Notes: generated by a model from the letters alone, not told the origin. 14,061 bases of DNA from Oscillospiraceae bacterium (GCA_017537045.1 JAFYLN010000104.1:1-14061); one strand, 5' to 3'. Numbered from the stretch's first letter, positions 1-7,195 are shown. Program-made: numbers and translations.

Positions 1-1
1 C

Positions 2-859
2 ATTACGGCAGCCATTAATTCCGCATTACTGAATTACAATCTGATATCACAGGAAAATTTGAGTATCAGCAATTGGATTATCGGAATTATCATCATGATT
101 CTGGTGGCGGCTATTTTACTTGGCGGTATTAAGAGAATTGCTAAGGTGACCGAAACGCTGGTTCCTTTTATGGCAGTGTTATATATTCTGTTGGCAATTG
201 GCGTTGTAGTTTTAAATATCGGAAAAGTTCCGGAAGTATTTTATTCAATTTTCTACGGCGCATTTAACCCTGCGGCGGTAACCGGTGGTGTGGTAGGAAG
301 CTTTTTCACCAGTATGACCAAAGGGGTTTCCAGAGGTATTTTCTCTAATGAGGCAGGTCTCGGTACAGGTTCAATTGCACATGCCTGTGCAGATACCAGT
401 GAACCGATAAAACAGGGATTCTTCGGAATTTTCGAAGTATTTGCAGATACCATCATTATTTGTACGCTGACGGCACTTGTTATTTTGTGTAGCGGGGTAC
501 CCGTTCAGTTTGGCGACGCAGCAGGTGCAGAGCTTACCATTAGCGGATTTACCTCCACTTACGGGAACTGGGTATCTGTATTTACGGCGGTGGCAATGTG
601 TTGCTTTGCTTTTTCCACGATTATCGGATGGGGACTTTATGGTGCCCGTTGTATAGAATTTATTTTTTCCTCCAAAGTGGTTAAGCCCTTTATGGTGGTT
701 TATTCCATGATGGCCATTGTTGGTGCTACCATTGATCTGGGACTTGTATGGAGTGTTTCGGATACCTTTAACGGACTGATGGTAATTCCCAACTTGATTG
801 GTGTATTCCTGCTTTCAGGAACCGTATTTAAGCTGGTAAAGGAATATTTTCAGAAATGA
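2..859 (+). CDS. AGCS-family amino acid (alanine/glycine):cation symporter, 3' part
   Basis: C-terminal portion of a multi-pass inner-membrane sodium/proton-coupled amino acid symporter. The reading frame is open to the left edge of the window, so the gene starts outside; the TTG at 59 is internal and not a start. The family motif SNEAGLGTGSIAHA (around bases 343-384) matches the conserved NEAGLGSxxIAHA stretch of AGCS transporters. About six to seven long hydrophobic segments are visible, including IIGIIIMILVAAILLGGI, the LVPFMAVLYILLAIGVVVL region and a final segment before the basic tail KLVKEYFQK. The stop overlaps the start of the next gene by 4 nt (ATGA), which suggests co-translation with the sugar kinase. 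The substrate cannot be settled from sequence; alanine or glycine is usual for the family. This gene and the next appear to be host chromosome, not the mobile element. Confidence 0.9.
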   Translation: MTAAINSALLNYNLISQENLSISNWIIGIIIMILVAAILLGGIKRIAKVTETLVPFMAVLYILLAIGVVVLNIGKVPEVFYSIFYGAFNPAAVTGGVVGSFFTSMTKGVSRGIFSNEAGLGTGSIAHACADTSEPIKQGFFGIFEVFADTIIICTLTALVILCSGVPVQFGDAAGAELTISGFTSTYGNWVSVFTAVAMCCFAFSTIIGWGLYGARCIEFIFSSKVVKPFMVVYSMMAIVGATIDLGLVWSVSDTFNGLMVIPNLIGVFLLSGTVFKLVKEYFQK

Positions 860-1674
860 GAGGGTTGTTTGTAGGTCTTTGTACCAAAGATATTATATTT
901 TATACAGACGAGCTTCCCTTAAAGAATCATAAAGCAAAGACAGATGCGTTTGCCGCTTATATCGGCGGACCTGCCGCTAATGCAGCAATTACCTATGCGG
1001 CGCTTGGCGGGGATGCCACGTTGGCGACCTGCCTAGGCGACGGCAGTGAGAGCCGTGCCATGGTGGAGGAAATCCGCAAATACGGCGTAAAAGTGCTGAA
1101 CTATGCGACGTATGAAAGAGTGCCCAATACGGCCTGTATTACCGTAGCAGGCGATGGCAGCCGGACCATATTAAGCGGACAGTTACCCTTTGAGGTGACT
1201 TGTGTGCATGATTTACAGGCGTATGATTTTGCCCTTTTTGACTGTAACCAGCAGGAGATATCCTTAGATATCCTGAAGAAAGTGGGGGATATACCGGTGG
1301 TTTTGGATGCCGGGAATTGGAAACCCAATGCAAGGCAGTTTTTGAACCGGGCGGATATCATCATAGCATCCGAAGACTTTAAGGATGAGGAAGGCAATCC
1401 GCTGTTTGACATATCGTTTCCGGCAGAGAAAAAGGTTTTACTTGCGGTTACCCGGGGAGAACGGCCGATTCTTTACGACGGCAGGGAAATTCCGGTGGAG
1501 CCGGTAGAAGCAGTGGATACGCTGGGAGCGGGAGATATTTTCCACGGCGCTTTCTGTTATGCGTATTTTGCAAAAAAGGAACCCATGGAGCAGGCGCTTT
1601 TATTTGCTTCCAAAGTGGCGGGAGAGAGCGTGAAATACCGCGGACCGCGGGAGTGGATGAAACATCGGAACTGA
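856..1674 (+). CDS. PfkB-family carbohydrate kinase
   Basis: 272-aa ribokinase-like kinase that would phosphorylate a sugar or nucleoside with ATP in the cytoplasm. The first PfkB signature is seen as GGPAANAAI at residues 37-45 and the second as DTLGAGDIFHGAF at 221-233, where D227 of GAGD is the expected catalytic base and the glycines form the anion hole. The length is slightly short for the family (about 300 aa), but both ends look intact. The ATG at 856 overlaps the upstream symporter stop (ATGA), so translational coupling is likely and no separate ribosome binding site is needed. The FHGA variant of signature 2 recalls sulfofructose-kinase-like members (YihV), but similarity elsewhere is not enough to name the substrate. 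It is the last host gene before the mobile element. Confidence 0.92.
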   Translation: MRGLFVGLCTKDIIFYTDELPLKNHKAKTDAFAAYIGGPAANAAITYAALGGDATLATCLGDGSESRAMVEEIRKYGVKVLNYATYERVPNTACITVAGDGSRTILSGQLPFEVTCVHDLQAYDFALFDCNQQEISLDILKKVGDIPVVLDAGNWKPNARQFLNRADIIIASEDFKDEEGNPLFDISFPAEKKVLLAVTRGERPILYDGREIPVEPVEAVDTLGAGDIFHGAFCYAYFAKKEPMEQALLFASKVAGESVKYRGPREWMKHRN

Positions 1675-1755
1675 TGAAACGTTACAACAAATGATAGATT
1701 GGAAATAAGAAAAAGGACCCGGCGTTAGGGCGGGGTTCGTAAAACAGTTATAATC

Positions 1756-1784
1756 AAAAAAGTCTGAAAACGATGTGTTTTCAG
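1756..1784 (-). terminator. Intrinsic terminator of the recombinase gene
   Basis: On the - strand an 8-bp perfect stem CTGAAAAC/GTTTTCAG (1777-1784 with 1764-1771, 5-nt loop) is followed by ACTTTTTTGATT. It lies 20 bp after the recombinase stop. It probably marks the innermost left edge of the element, since only about 80 bp separate it from the host kinase gene. Confidence 0.8.
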
Positions 1785-1787
1785 GGG

Positions 1788-1811
1788 ACGGCGTGACTTC
1801 GGTCACGCCGT
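1788..1811. terminator. Strong UUCG-loop hairpin, possible + strand terminator
   Basis: Perfect 10-bp stem ACGGCGTGAC/GTCACGCCGT closed by TTCG, followed on the + strand by TTCCTTTTG, a weak T-rich tail. It would stop host transcription (symporter/kinase) from running antisense into the recombinase. On the - strand it covers the last codons and stop of the recombinase, just ahead of the intrinsic terminator, where it could protect the 3' end. Confidence 0.6.
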
Positions 1812-3521
1812 TTCCTTTTGCATCAGCTCACTCAGAGGAATGAACCCGATACCGTCATACTTGATGTGGATGTTCTGTCTGCGTTTGCCGCTGGACTTAT
1901 CCGGTGCATCCACATAGATGGCTTGCACAAGCTCTCTCAGGGCATACGGGTCAAGTTCCTGGATGTCTACATATTTGTGTGCGGTCTGAATGAACTTCTC
2001 AATATTTTCGTTCTGTCGTTCCTGTACTTGTATTTCCTCTCGCAAGGTAATGACCTCGGCTTCAAGCTGCTTCTGCTCGGTTTCATAGCTCTGACTCATC
2101 ATGTCAAAGCGTTCATCACTCAGCTTGCCGTTGGCATTATCCTCGTAGATTTTGATAAACAGTCTTTTCAGTTCAGCAATACGCTTTTCATTGCGCTCCA
2201 ACTGTTTTCTGCTGATCTGGATTTTCTCTGTGGACTCCACACGCATCTTCTGCCCCATAACGGAGATAAAATGCTGTCTGTGATGGAGAATATACCCAGT
2301 CACCAACTGAATATGCCGAAGCACCATGCGGTTTAACACAGACTCACGGATGAAGTGTGTACCGCATTTATCCTTACGCTTCCAGTGCAGAGAACAGTCG
2401 AAGAAAGCTCCCTCAGTCTTGCCATTGTTGGTAGCACCGTAATACAGCTTCTCGCCGCAATCAGCACAAAACACCAAACCGGAAAACATACTGGTTCTGC
2501 CGGACTTAGTTTTGCGGTGGCGCTGCTGACGAATCTCCTGAACCTTCTCAAACACATCTTCTGGAATGATGGCTTCGTGTGTGTCATAAAAGACTACCTG
2601 ATTTTCTGTTTCGTTTACCCTTTTCTTCTTATCCCAGATGGAATTGGTGTAGGTCTTGAAATTGACAACGCATCCGGTGTATTCTCTACGCTCCAAAACC
2701 TTAACCACGGTGCTTCCATTCCATCCATAAGGATTTTCTGGCAGCGGATTGGGAGAATTGATGCCGTGGCTGTGTTTGTATGCTGTCGGGGTCAGAACCT
2801 TCTTTTCTCGCAGCACATTGGCAATCTGCGACGGGCCTCGTCCCTCCATGCACAGTTCAAAGATATATTTCACAACTTTGGCTGCTTCCGGGTCAATGAT
2901 CCAGTGCTTCGGATTCTCCGAGTCTTTCACATAACCGTAAGGGACATTGGTTGTCAGCGGAACACCACGCTCACCCTTTGCCTTGTTCACAGCACGAATC
3001 TTGCGGCTGGTGTCACGGGCGTAAAACTCGTTGAACCAGTTTTTGATGCCTGCAAAATCATTGTTTACGCTGTTCGGATCAGATGAGTCGAAGTCATCGT
3101 TTATAGCGATGAAGCGAACGCCGTTCTGCGGAAAGGTGAAGTTGGTGTATAAGCCGGTCAGTGCAGAGTTTCTGCCAAGTCTGGAGAGGTCTTTGCAGAG
3201 AATAGCTGCAACCCTACCGGATTCCACTTCCGTCAGCATACTTTGAAAGCCGGGGCGGTCATAATTCGTACCGCTGTAACCGTCATCTACAAAGAATACC
3301 GGATTGGTAAAGTGATGCTCCTTGGCATACTGCAAGAGAATGGATTTCTGATTTTCGATGGACAGGGACTCACCAAGTCTCTCGTCCTCTTGAGATAATC
3401 TGCAATAAAGGGCAGTAATTTTTTCTGTTGCTCCTAACATTTCTGTTTCCTCCTTTATTGGAGCAACTGTCAGTACAGGATTGGTTGCGTTCATTGTATC
3501 AAAATTTTGTGTATTTGTCAT
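1803..3521 (-). CDS. Large serine recombinase (TnpX/TndX-like integrase)
   Basis: Site-specific recombinase expected to excise and integrate the element. 572 aa from the ATG at 3521. The order is a resolvase catalytic domain (about 34-180; nucleophile S43 in YCRLSQEDE, with R41, R114 and R117 of DLSRLGRN as active-site arginines), a recombinase DNA-binding domain (about 190-300; PYGYVKD, WIIDPEAAKVVKYIFE), a zinc ribbon (C352, C355, C376, C386) and a C-terminal coiled coil (about 430-515). Two starts are credible. The first ATG overlaps the upstream gene stop (ATGA) and has GGAGGG 7 nt ahead. A second ATG at 3440 (residue 28, MLGATEKITALY) has AAAGGAGG 7 nt ahead and gives the N-terminal length usual in the family. 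All catalytic and zinc residues are present, so the enzyme looks active. It sits at the left end of the element, as in Tn4451-type elements. Confidence 0.95.
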   Translation of the reverse strand: MTNTQNFDTMNATNPVLTVAPIKEETEMLGATEKITALYCRLSQEDERLGESLSIENQKSILLQYAKEHHFTNPVFFVDDGYSGTNYDRPGFQSMLTEVESGRVAAILCKDLSRLGRNSALTGLYTNFTFPQNGVRFIAINDDFDSSDPNSVNNDFAGIKNWFNEFYARDTSRKIRAVNKAKGERGVPLTTNVPYGYVKDSENPKHWIIDPEAAKVVKYIFELCMEGRGPSQIANVLREKKVLTPTAYKHSHGINSPNPLPENPYGWNGSTVVKVLERREYTGCVVNFKTYTNSIWDKKKRVNETENQVVFYDTHEAIIPEDVFEKVQEIRQQRHRKTKSGRTSMFSGLVFCADCGEKLYYGATNNGKTEGAFFDCSLHWKRKDKCGTHFIRESVLNRMVLRHIQLVTGYILHHRQHFISVMGQKMRVESTEKIQISRKQLERNEKRIAELKRLFIKIYEDNANGKLSDERFDMMSQSYETEQKQLEAEVITLREEIQVQERQNENIEKFIQTAHKYVDIQELDPYALRELVQAIYVDAPDKSSGKRRQNIHIKYDGIGFIPLSELMQKETA

Positions 3522-3874
3522 TCTTGTCCCTCCAACTTTTCTGTGAACTTTTTAGAGGTGATACGTTCCAACTTTCGTAAAAAGGATTCTTCGCCTTCGT
3601 AACTTCCGGTGACGGTGTAGATTGTGCCGTCGATTTTTTCCGTCAGGGTCAGTTCGGGAATCCAGTAAGCGGAGATATTTTTTACATGGATGTGTCCGTC
3701 CTCACCGAACCAGAAGTTTTTGTTCTTCGGTTCTGCGGAAGGTGTAATTTTGAAATAGGGATCGGGATTGGAGAAATGATATTCTGGGATGTCGTCATCC
3801 TCAGTTTCCAGAGAATCAATCCATTGTTCCAATTCCTTCGGTGTCATGTCGATTGCAAGTTTCTTATTGCTCAT
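3518..3874 (-). CDS. TnpW-like transposon-encoded protein
   Basis: Small acidic protein of 118 aa directly upstream of the recombinase, with a 4-nt overlap. The C-terminal half, LTLTEKIDGTIYTVTGSYEG followed by a KLERI helix, has the layout of the TnpW family of clostridial elements: a short beta hairpin with IGxTxYxV-like core and a following DKIxRLI-like helix. The N-terminal half (TPKELEQWIDSLETEDDD, then a FSNPDPYF region) is not something I recognise and makes the protein longer than typical TnpW. The role of TnpW is not known to me; position suggests a link with recombinase expression or function. The start is supported by AAAGGA 8-9 nt before the ATG at 3874. Confidence 0.65.
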   Translation of the reverse strand: MSNKKLAIDMTPKELEQWIDSLETEDDDIPEYHFSNPDPYFKITPSAEPKNKNFWFGEDGHIHVKNISAYWIPELTLTEKIDGTIYTVTGSYEGEESFLRKLERITSKKFTEKLEGQE

Positions 3875-3931
3875 AATAAAATTCCTTTCTTGAGAATGAT
3901 TGAATGAATGAAAGGATAGGAATGGAACGGA

Positions 3932-5407
3932 TTAGAGTTCCTGTTCCTGTCGTTTCCGGTTGTTTTGTTCCTGTTTACGCTCCATGTTCTGACGGGCAGT
4001 ATCAACATGGTATTTGATTTTCCAAAGGGTCTGAGAATCGGAACGGACAGCTTTGAACTGCTCATAGGCAGCAGCATATTCCTGTTCCAATTTTGCGTAT
4101 TCTTCATCCAGAACACGGCTGTCATATTTGCCGTCCGGGAACCTGGCAGTGATCTTGCGTCTGGCTTCGTAGAAGCGTTTCAGATCGTCGGCGTGTTCTG
4201 CCTTGTATTTTTCTTTCGCCTTGTCGAACTTGATTTTCTTCAAACCGTCCGCAACAGATTTCAGTTCCTTATAGACGCCAAGGTACTGAGGCAGTTTCTG
4301 CAATTCCTTTATCTGTTTGCTCTTGCTGTCCATCGTTGCTTTCAATTCGTCCAGGGTGGTGTGGAGCGCATCTACACGGCTTTCCAATGTTTCAAGGTCA
4401 TAGATGCCATTGGCTTTCATGTAGTTGTACAGCTCCGTCATTTCCTTCAGATTATTGGTCTTGGCTTTCTGAGAATAAGCATTTGCATTGCGCTGGGTGT
4501 AGTAGGCTTGGAACAATTCAATCAGGCCGGGAGCCTTGGGCTTGGACAGTTCCTCTTTTGCTTCCTTGAGCCAGTCCATCAGAGCGAGAATTGTTTTCTT
4601 GATTTCAAGGATGACATTGTTGGTGGCTTTGATCCAGCGGTTAAACTCGCCCTTTTCTGTGCGGATACCTTTCTTCTCCATTGCCCGGACAGTCGGACCT
4701 TCGTGGATGGTCGGCAGAATGTCCAGTCCCTGACGCTCATAGCTACGGTGGTCGATGCGAACGGGCAAGCCTTTTTCTTCAAATTTAGCATTGCATACCT
4801 GCGCCCATTGTTCACGCCAGAACTCTAATGTTTCAGGACTACCCCAATCGGTGGTAGGGACAGCGTTGAACACATAATCGCCTTTTCCATCGGGGAGGCG
4901 GTTGCCATGCTCATCCAGTTCATAAACACGGCGCTGCTTAAATCCCCATTTACCGTTTTCTTCGATGGGACGGATGGGAGCCATAATGTGAAAGTGGGGA
5001 TTTTCAATACCACCGTCATCCTTGTCCGGGAGATGAACAGCAAAGTCCACAATCATGCCACGGCTCACAAAATGCTCCATTAAAAATTGCCTTGCAAGTG
5101 CGATGTTCTCATCCATAGAGAACTCGTTTTGCAAGGCAATATCAAAACTGTATGCGAGCTGAGCGTTCTTCCCACGCTCCACTTTTTCAACGGCGTTCCA
5201 GAGGGTTTCACGGTCTGCGTACTCTCGGGGAACATGATCGGGCAGAAGAATTTCAGAGCAGATCACGCCGCCCTTGTGGGTGTAGTCGGCAATTTCTCCG
5301 TAATATTCGCTGCTGAGTTTTTCTCCAGCACGGTAGGCAGCAGAAGCGATAGCAGATTGTCCCTGGCTGCGTTTAATCTGTTTTACATTCAGATGGAATA
5401 GTGCCAA
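3932..5407 (-). CDS. MobA/MobL-family (MobQ) conjugative relaxase
   Basis: 491-aa relaxase that would nick oriT and lead the single strand into the recipient, using a helper conjugation system. The N-terminal catalytic domain (1-about 210) shows the family layout: FHLNVKQIKRSQGQSAIASA leading to Y25, the same position as the catalytic tyrosine of RSF1010 MobA, then the metal-binding histidines H125, H138 and H140 in ENPHFHIMAPIRP. The C-terminal half (about 290-491) is helical and highly charged with coiled coils, and ends in a KQEQNNRKRQEQEL tail. There is no primase or helicase domain. The start is TTG at 5407 with AAAGGAGG 9 nt upstream; it overlaps the end of the preceding gene by 35 nt, so the two are an operon. 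No coupling protein or type IV secretion genes are in the window, consistent with a mobilizable rather than self-transmissible element. Confidence 0.95.
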   Translation of the reverse strand: MALFHLNVKQIKRSQGQSAIASAAYRAGEKLSSEYYGEIADYTHKGGVICSEILLPDHVPREYADRETLWNAVEKVERGKNAQLAYSFDIALQNEFSMDENIALARQFLMEHFVSRGMIVDFAVHLPDKDDGGIENPHFHIMAPIRPIEENGKWGFKQRRVYELDEHGNRLPDGKGDYVFNAVPTTDWGSPETLEFWREQWAQVCNAKFEEKGLPVRIDHRSYERQGLDILPTIHEGPTVRAMEKKGIRTEKGEFNRWIKATNNVILEIKKTILALMDWLKEAKEELSKPKAPGLIELFQAYYTQRNANAYSQKAKTNNLKEMTELYNYMKANGIYDLETLESRVDALHTTLDELKATMDSKSKQIKELQKLPQYLGVYKELKSVADGLKKIKFDKAKEKYKAEHADDLKRFYEARRKITARFPDGKYDSRVLDEEYAKLEQEYAAAYEQFKAVRSDSQTLWKIKYHVDTARQNMERKQEQNNRKRQEQEL

Positions 5408-5735
5408 TATTCTGTTCCTCCTTTGCTCGATTGATATTGGAAATGTGAGTGATCGCCATGTGGGACACAGCTCGTTTTACTTCCTCCAGACCGAAGATAT
5501 ATTCCATCAATTCGGTCATTTCGGTGCGTGTAAGATCTTTGACCTGCGGGGCGATGCTCTCAACGGTACCGCCCAAATTACAAAGGCGGTGCGTGCGTTT
5601 GGCTCGTTCACCGTCTTCATAATACTTTTTGCGATTTTCCAGACGCTGGATCTGGTGCTTGTACTGCTCGATTTTCTTTTCGGCAGCTTCTTTTTCTCTG
5701 CGGAGTTTTTCAATCTCCGGGTTGGGTGTGTACAT
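5373..5735 (-). CDS. DUF3847-type relaxase accessory protein
   Basis: 120-aa protein with a long coiled-coil start (IEKLRREKEAAEKKIEQYKH through LENRKKYY, residues 8-40) followed by the motif KRTHRLCNLGGTVESIAP (46-63) and a short helical domain (about 66-100). This order is that of DUF3847 proteins, which occur next to MobA/MobL relaxases in Firmicutes elements and are likely relaxosome helpers analogous to MobC. That role is inferred from context. The start at 5735 has AAGGAGG 7 nt upstream. The gene is the first of the mob operon, 35 bp downstream of a terminator-like hairpin and about 280 bp from the predicted nic site. Confidence 0.85.
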   Translation of the reverse strand: MYTPNPEIEKLRREKEAAEKKIEQYKHQIQRLENRKKYYEDGERAKRTHRLCNLGGTVESIAPQVKDLTRTEMTELMEYIFGLEEVKRAVSHMAITHISNINRAKEEQNIGTIPSECKTD

Positions 5736-5770
5736 GATATGACCTCCTTATAGATTCGATTTTGGATATA

Positions 5771-5802
5771 AAAAGACCGCCTACATTTTCAGTAGACGGT
5801 CT
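5771..5802 (-). terminator. Intrinsic terminator or attenuator ahead of the mob operon
   Basis: On the - strand an 11-bp stem AGACCGTCTAC/GTAGGCGGTCT (one G-U pair, 7-nt loop) runs directly into TTTTATATCC. It lies upstream of the DUF3847/relaxase genes and downstream of the RES gene and oriT. It could end transcription from the right, or attenuate a promoter located in the oriT region, since too little space remains between it and the DUF3847 ribosome binding site for a clear promoter. Confidence 0.75.
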
Positions 5803-5825
5803 ATGTAACGATCTGGGATTTTCAG

Positions 5826-5872
5826 ACTTGCCGATGGGGAATGATATGAAGAATCGTTTCCTGTCGGCAAGT
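5826..5872. repeat. Long hairpin in the oriT region
   Basis: Perfect 9-bp inverted repeat ACTTGCCGA/TCGGCAAGT (5826-5834 and 5864-5872), with a second inner pairing of 5837-5841 with 5857-5861. It has no T-tract on either strand, so it is not a terminator. Its position in the non-coding region between the nic site and the mob genes suggests a relaxosome-protein binding structure. Confidence 0.6.
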
Positions 5873-5883
5873 GGGCAAGGATA

Positions 5884-5916
5884 GCCGCAAAGCGGCGCAA
5901 GGGGTGCAGCCCCTTG
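5884..5916. repeat. Two adjacent GC-rich hairpins in the oriT region
   Basis: GCCGC-AAA-GCGGC (5884-5896) is followed at once by CAAGGGG-TGCAG-CCCCTTG (5898-5916). Neither has a T-tract. Both belong to the hairpin-rich stretch that precedes the nic site. Confidence 0.65.
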
Positions 5917-5941
5917 TACGGAACGAAGTGACGCAAAACAG

Positions 5942-5963
5942 CCCGGATATTCAGATGTCCGGG
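5942..5963. repeat. Hairpin upstream of oriT core
   Basis: 9-bp stem with one T-G pair, CCCGGATAT / ATGTCCGGG, around a TCAG loop. It is GC-rich, without a T-tract, and lies 27 bp before the stem-loop next to nic. Confidence 0.65.
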
Positions 5964-5989
5964 TTGTTGTCTCGCAGAGCGCACAATAC

Positions 5990-6037
5990 TGGGTCACAGA
6001 CCCATGTATAGAAGTGCGCCCTTAGTAAACTAATGGG
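5990..6037 (+). other. oriT core with MobQ-type nic site
   Basis: The + strand carries AAGTGCGCCCTTA at 6012-6024. This matches the nic core shared by RSF1010 (TAAGTGCG/CCCT) and pIP501 (TAAGTGCGCCCTTA), both cut by MobQ relaxases, the family encoded 600 bp away. By analogy cleavage falls between G6018 and C6019. Just upstream is a perfect hairpin TGGGTC-ACA-GACCCA (5990-6004), the usual recognition stem 5' of nic. Just downstream, TTAGT-AA-ACTAA (6022-6033) with flanking CCC/GGG forms a second inverted repeat. The cut strand would transfer with its 5' end at 6019 first, so the region to the right leads and the mob genes enter last, the common arrangement. Confidence 0.85.
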
Positions 6038-6057
6038 TTATCTTGTTACCATCGAAA

Positions 6058-7119
6058 TTATATTTGTTCAAAGTCATCAGGGGTACTTTCCATTCCCCAC
6101 AAGAATGGATCTTTGGAGATTCTTTTTCCTTTCAAGCGACTAAGCACTCGTTTTAGAGGGCTAAAATCAAACACCTGGGGACTTGATATTCTTATACAAT
6201 TACGTAATTTAATATCATAACCATCGGCATCGAACTGCTTTGTTACTAAAACGATATTATGGCCACCAAAAGATTTTACATCGTCCGAACTGGAACACGA
6301 CTCGTAACGAATACCATCAAAATCTTCATCATTGCGCACCCATTGTAATAGAAGTTGGGGGATGATATATTCTTCAATAAACTTTGCTCCGTGATGTTCA
6401 ACAACAACAGAACAGGCGGCCCTCAAGGGATATGTGTAAATATATTTTAGCAAGTATTTTTGTACTGCCAGTTTATCTTTTTCGTTGTGAAACCAACAGA
6501 AGAAGCTATGTTTTAGTGGCATCAGCTTCTCGGAGAAATCTATAAATTTAAGATAGGAATCTTCCTCTTGGGGAATGCTGAATTTTGCAATAGCGAATTT
6601 TTGTGGCTTGCCACATTCATACCACGCAAGTTCAGCCTGAGATGCTAAATACAAACAAGGGTGTCCAGGCATACTATATCGTTCCGTTCCAACCAGATAG
6701 TTTTTGCTGTACGGAATATGAAACAGTTCTTTTCTTTCAAGAGGGAACAACTTATCGCCAATACCACGGATGCGATAATAATTTTCTAAGCGGTATGCAC
6801 CAGAATACCGTTGCATCAGTTGGGGCTTCATAATGTCAAACACTTCAAAAGCCTTTATTGATGCGTTTACAATTTTTCCGTTGCCATATAATCTGAGAAC
6901 TTCTACAAGTTTGACAGCGTTGCTTTCGATTTCATCTATAAGGTTCTTAACCATAATGCACATTTCAGCACCAACTAAAGGATTCTCTTTAACATCGAGG
7001 GATTTTCTTACATCTCGGACATACGACTGAAAATCCAATTCAAGGAAATCTGCCATGCTTTGTGATCCACGTCTAAGATGACATCGATGTTTCTCAAGTA
7101 ATTCTAACAATTGATCCAT
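6058..7119 (-). CDS. RES-domain protein with helical N-terminal extension
   Basis: 353-aa cytoplasmic protein. The second part resembles the RES fold of NAD+-degrading toxins (ParT/MbcT-like): YYRIRG (R116/R118), TERYSMPGHPCLYLASQAEL (from 145) corresponding to the GRxNxxGxPvLYlAxspelA stretch, then E168 in WYE, and GIRYESCSSS (269-278) as the region of the third conserved residue, serine, before GGHNIVLV. The first 110 residues are helical and charged (LLELLEKHRCHLRRG and IDEIESNAVKLVEVLRL); HEPN-like N-terminal domains are known on RES proteins, but I infer this only from general features. The start is the ATG at 7119 (GGGAG 7 nt upstream); an in-frame ATG at 7164 lies upstream of the likely transcript start and has no ribosome binding site. 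No Xre-type antitoxin gene is adjacent. The gene is AT-richer than its neighbours, suggesting separate acquisition. Confidence 0.75.
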   Translation of the reverse strand: MDQLLELLEKHRCHLRRGSQSMADFLELDFQSYVRDVRKSLDVKENPLVGAEMCIMVKNLIDEIESNAVKLVEVLRLYGNGKIVNASIKAFEVFDIMKPQLMQRYSGAYRLENYYRIRGIGDKLFPLERKELFHIPYSKNYLVGTERYSMPGHPCLYLASQAELAWYECGKPQKFAIAKFSIPQEEDSYLKFIDFSEKLMPLKHSFFCWFHNEKDKLAVQKYLLKYIYTYPLRAACSVVVEHHGAKFIEEYIIPQLLLQWVRNDEDFDGIRYESCSSSDDVKSFGGHNIVLVTKQFDADGYDIKLRNCIRISSPQVFDFSPLKRVLSRLKGKRISKDPFLWGMESTPDDFEQI

Positions 7120-7166
7120 AACACTTCTCCCTGTAAGCAAAAATGAAGGTGACCGTAGCCACATTC

Positions 7167-7195
7167 ATTTTACATTATTTGTCTTATTTTTTCAA
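7167..7195 (-). promoter_or_regulatory. Promoter of the RES-domain gene
   Basis: On the - strand TTGAAA (7195-7190), a 17-bp spacer and TAAAAT (7172-7167) form a good sigma-A promoter. Transcription would begin near 7160 and give a leader of about 40 nt before the ATG at 7119. This also rules out the longer in-frame start at 7164. Confidence 0.7.

Noticed and set aside
1718..1740. tRNA-like T-arm sequence (GGGGTTCG) near the element's left edge
   Set aside because: No acceptor, D or anticodon stem can be formed around it, so there is no tRNA gene or clear tRNA fragment.
2355..3086. Long + strand open frame opposite the recombinase
   Set aside because: Antisense shadow of a gene with clear catalytic motifs; no ribosome binding site and no domain features.
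3965..4828. 287-codon + strand open frame opposite the relaxase
   Set aside because: Phe/Leu-rich antisense shadow of the Lys/Glu-rich coiled-coil region of the relaxase; not a membrane protein gene.
5710..5997. Open frame of 95 codons on the - strand across the oriT region
   Set aside because: It runs through five hairpins and the DUF3847 ribosome binding site, is rich in Cys, Arg and Pro with no domain character, and has no ribosome binding site; the hairpins and nic site explain the sequence.
7120..7164. Longer start of the RES-domain protein
   Set aside because: The ATG at 7164 lies upstream of the expected transcription start of a consensus promoter and lacks a ribosome binding site.
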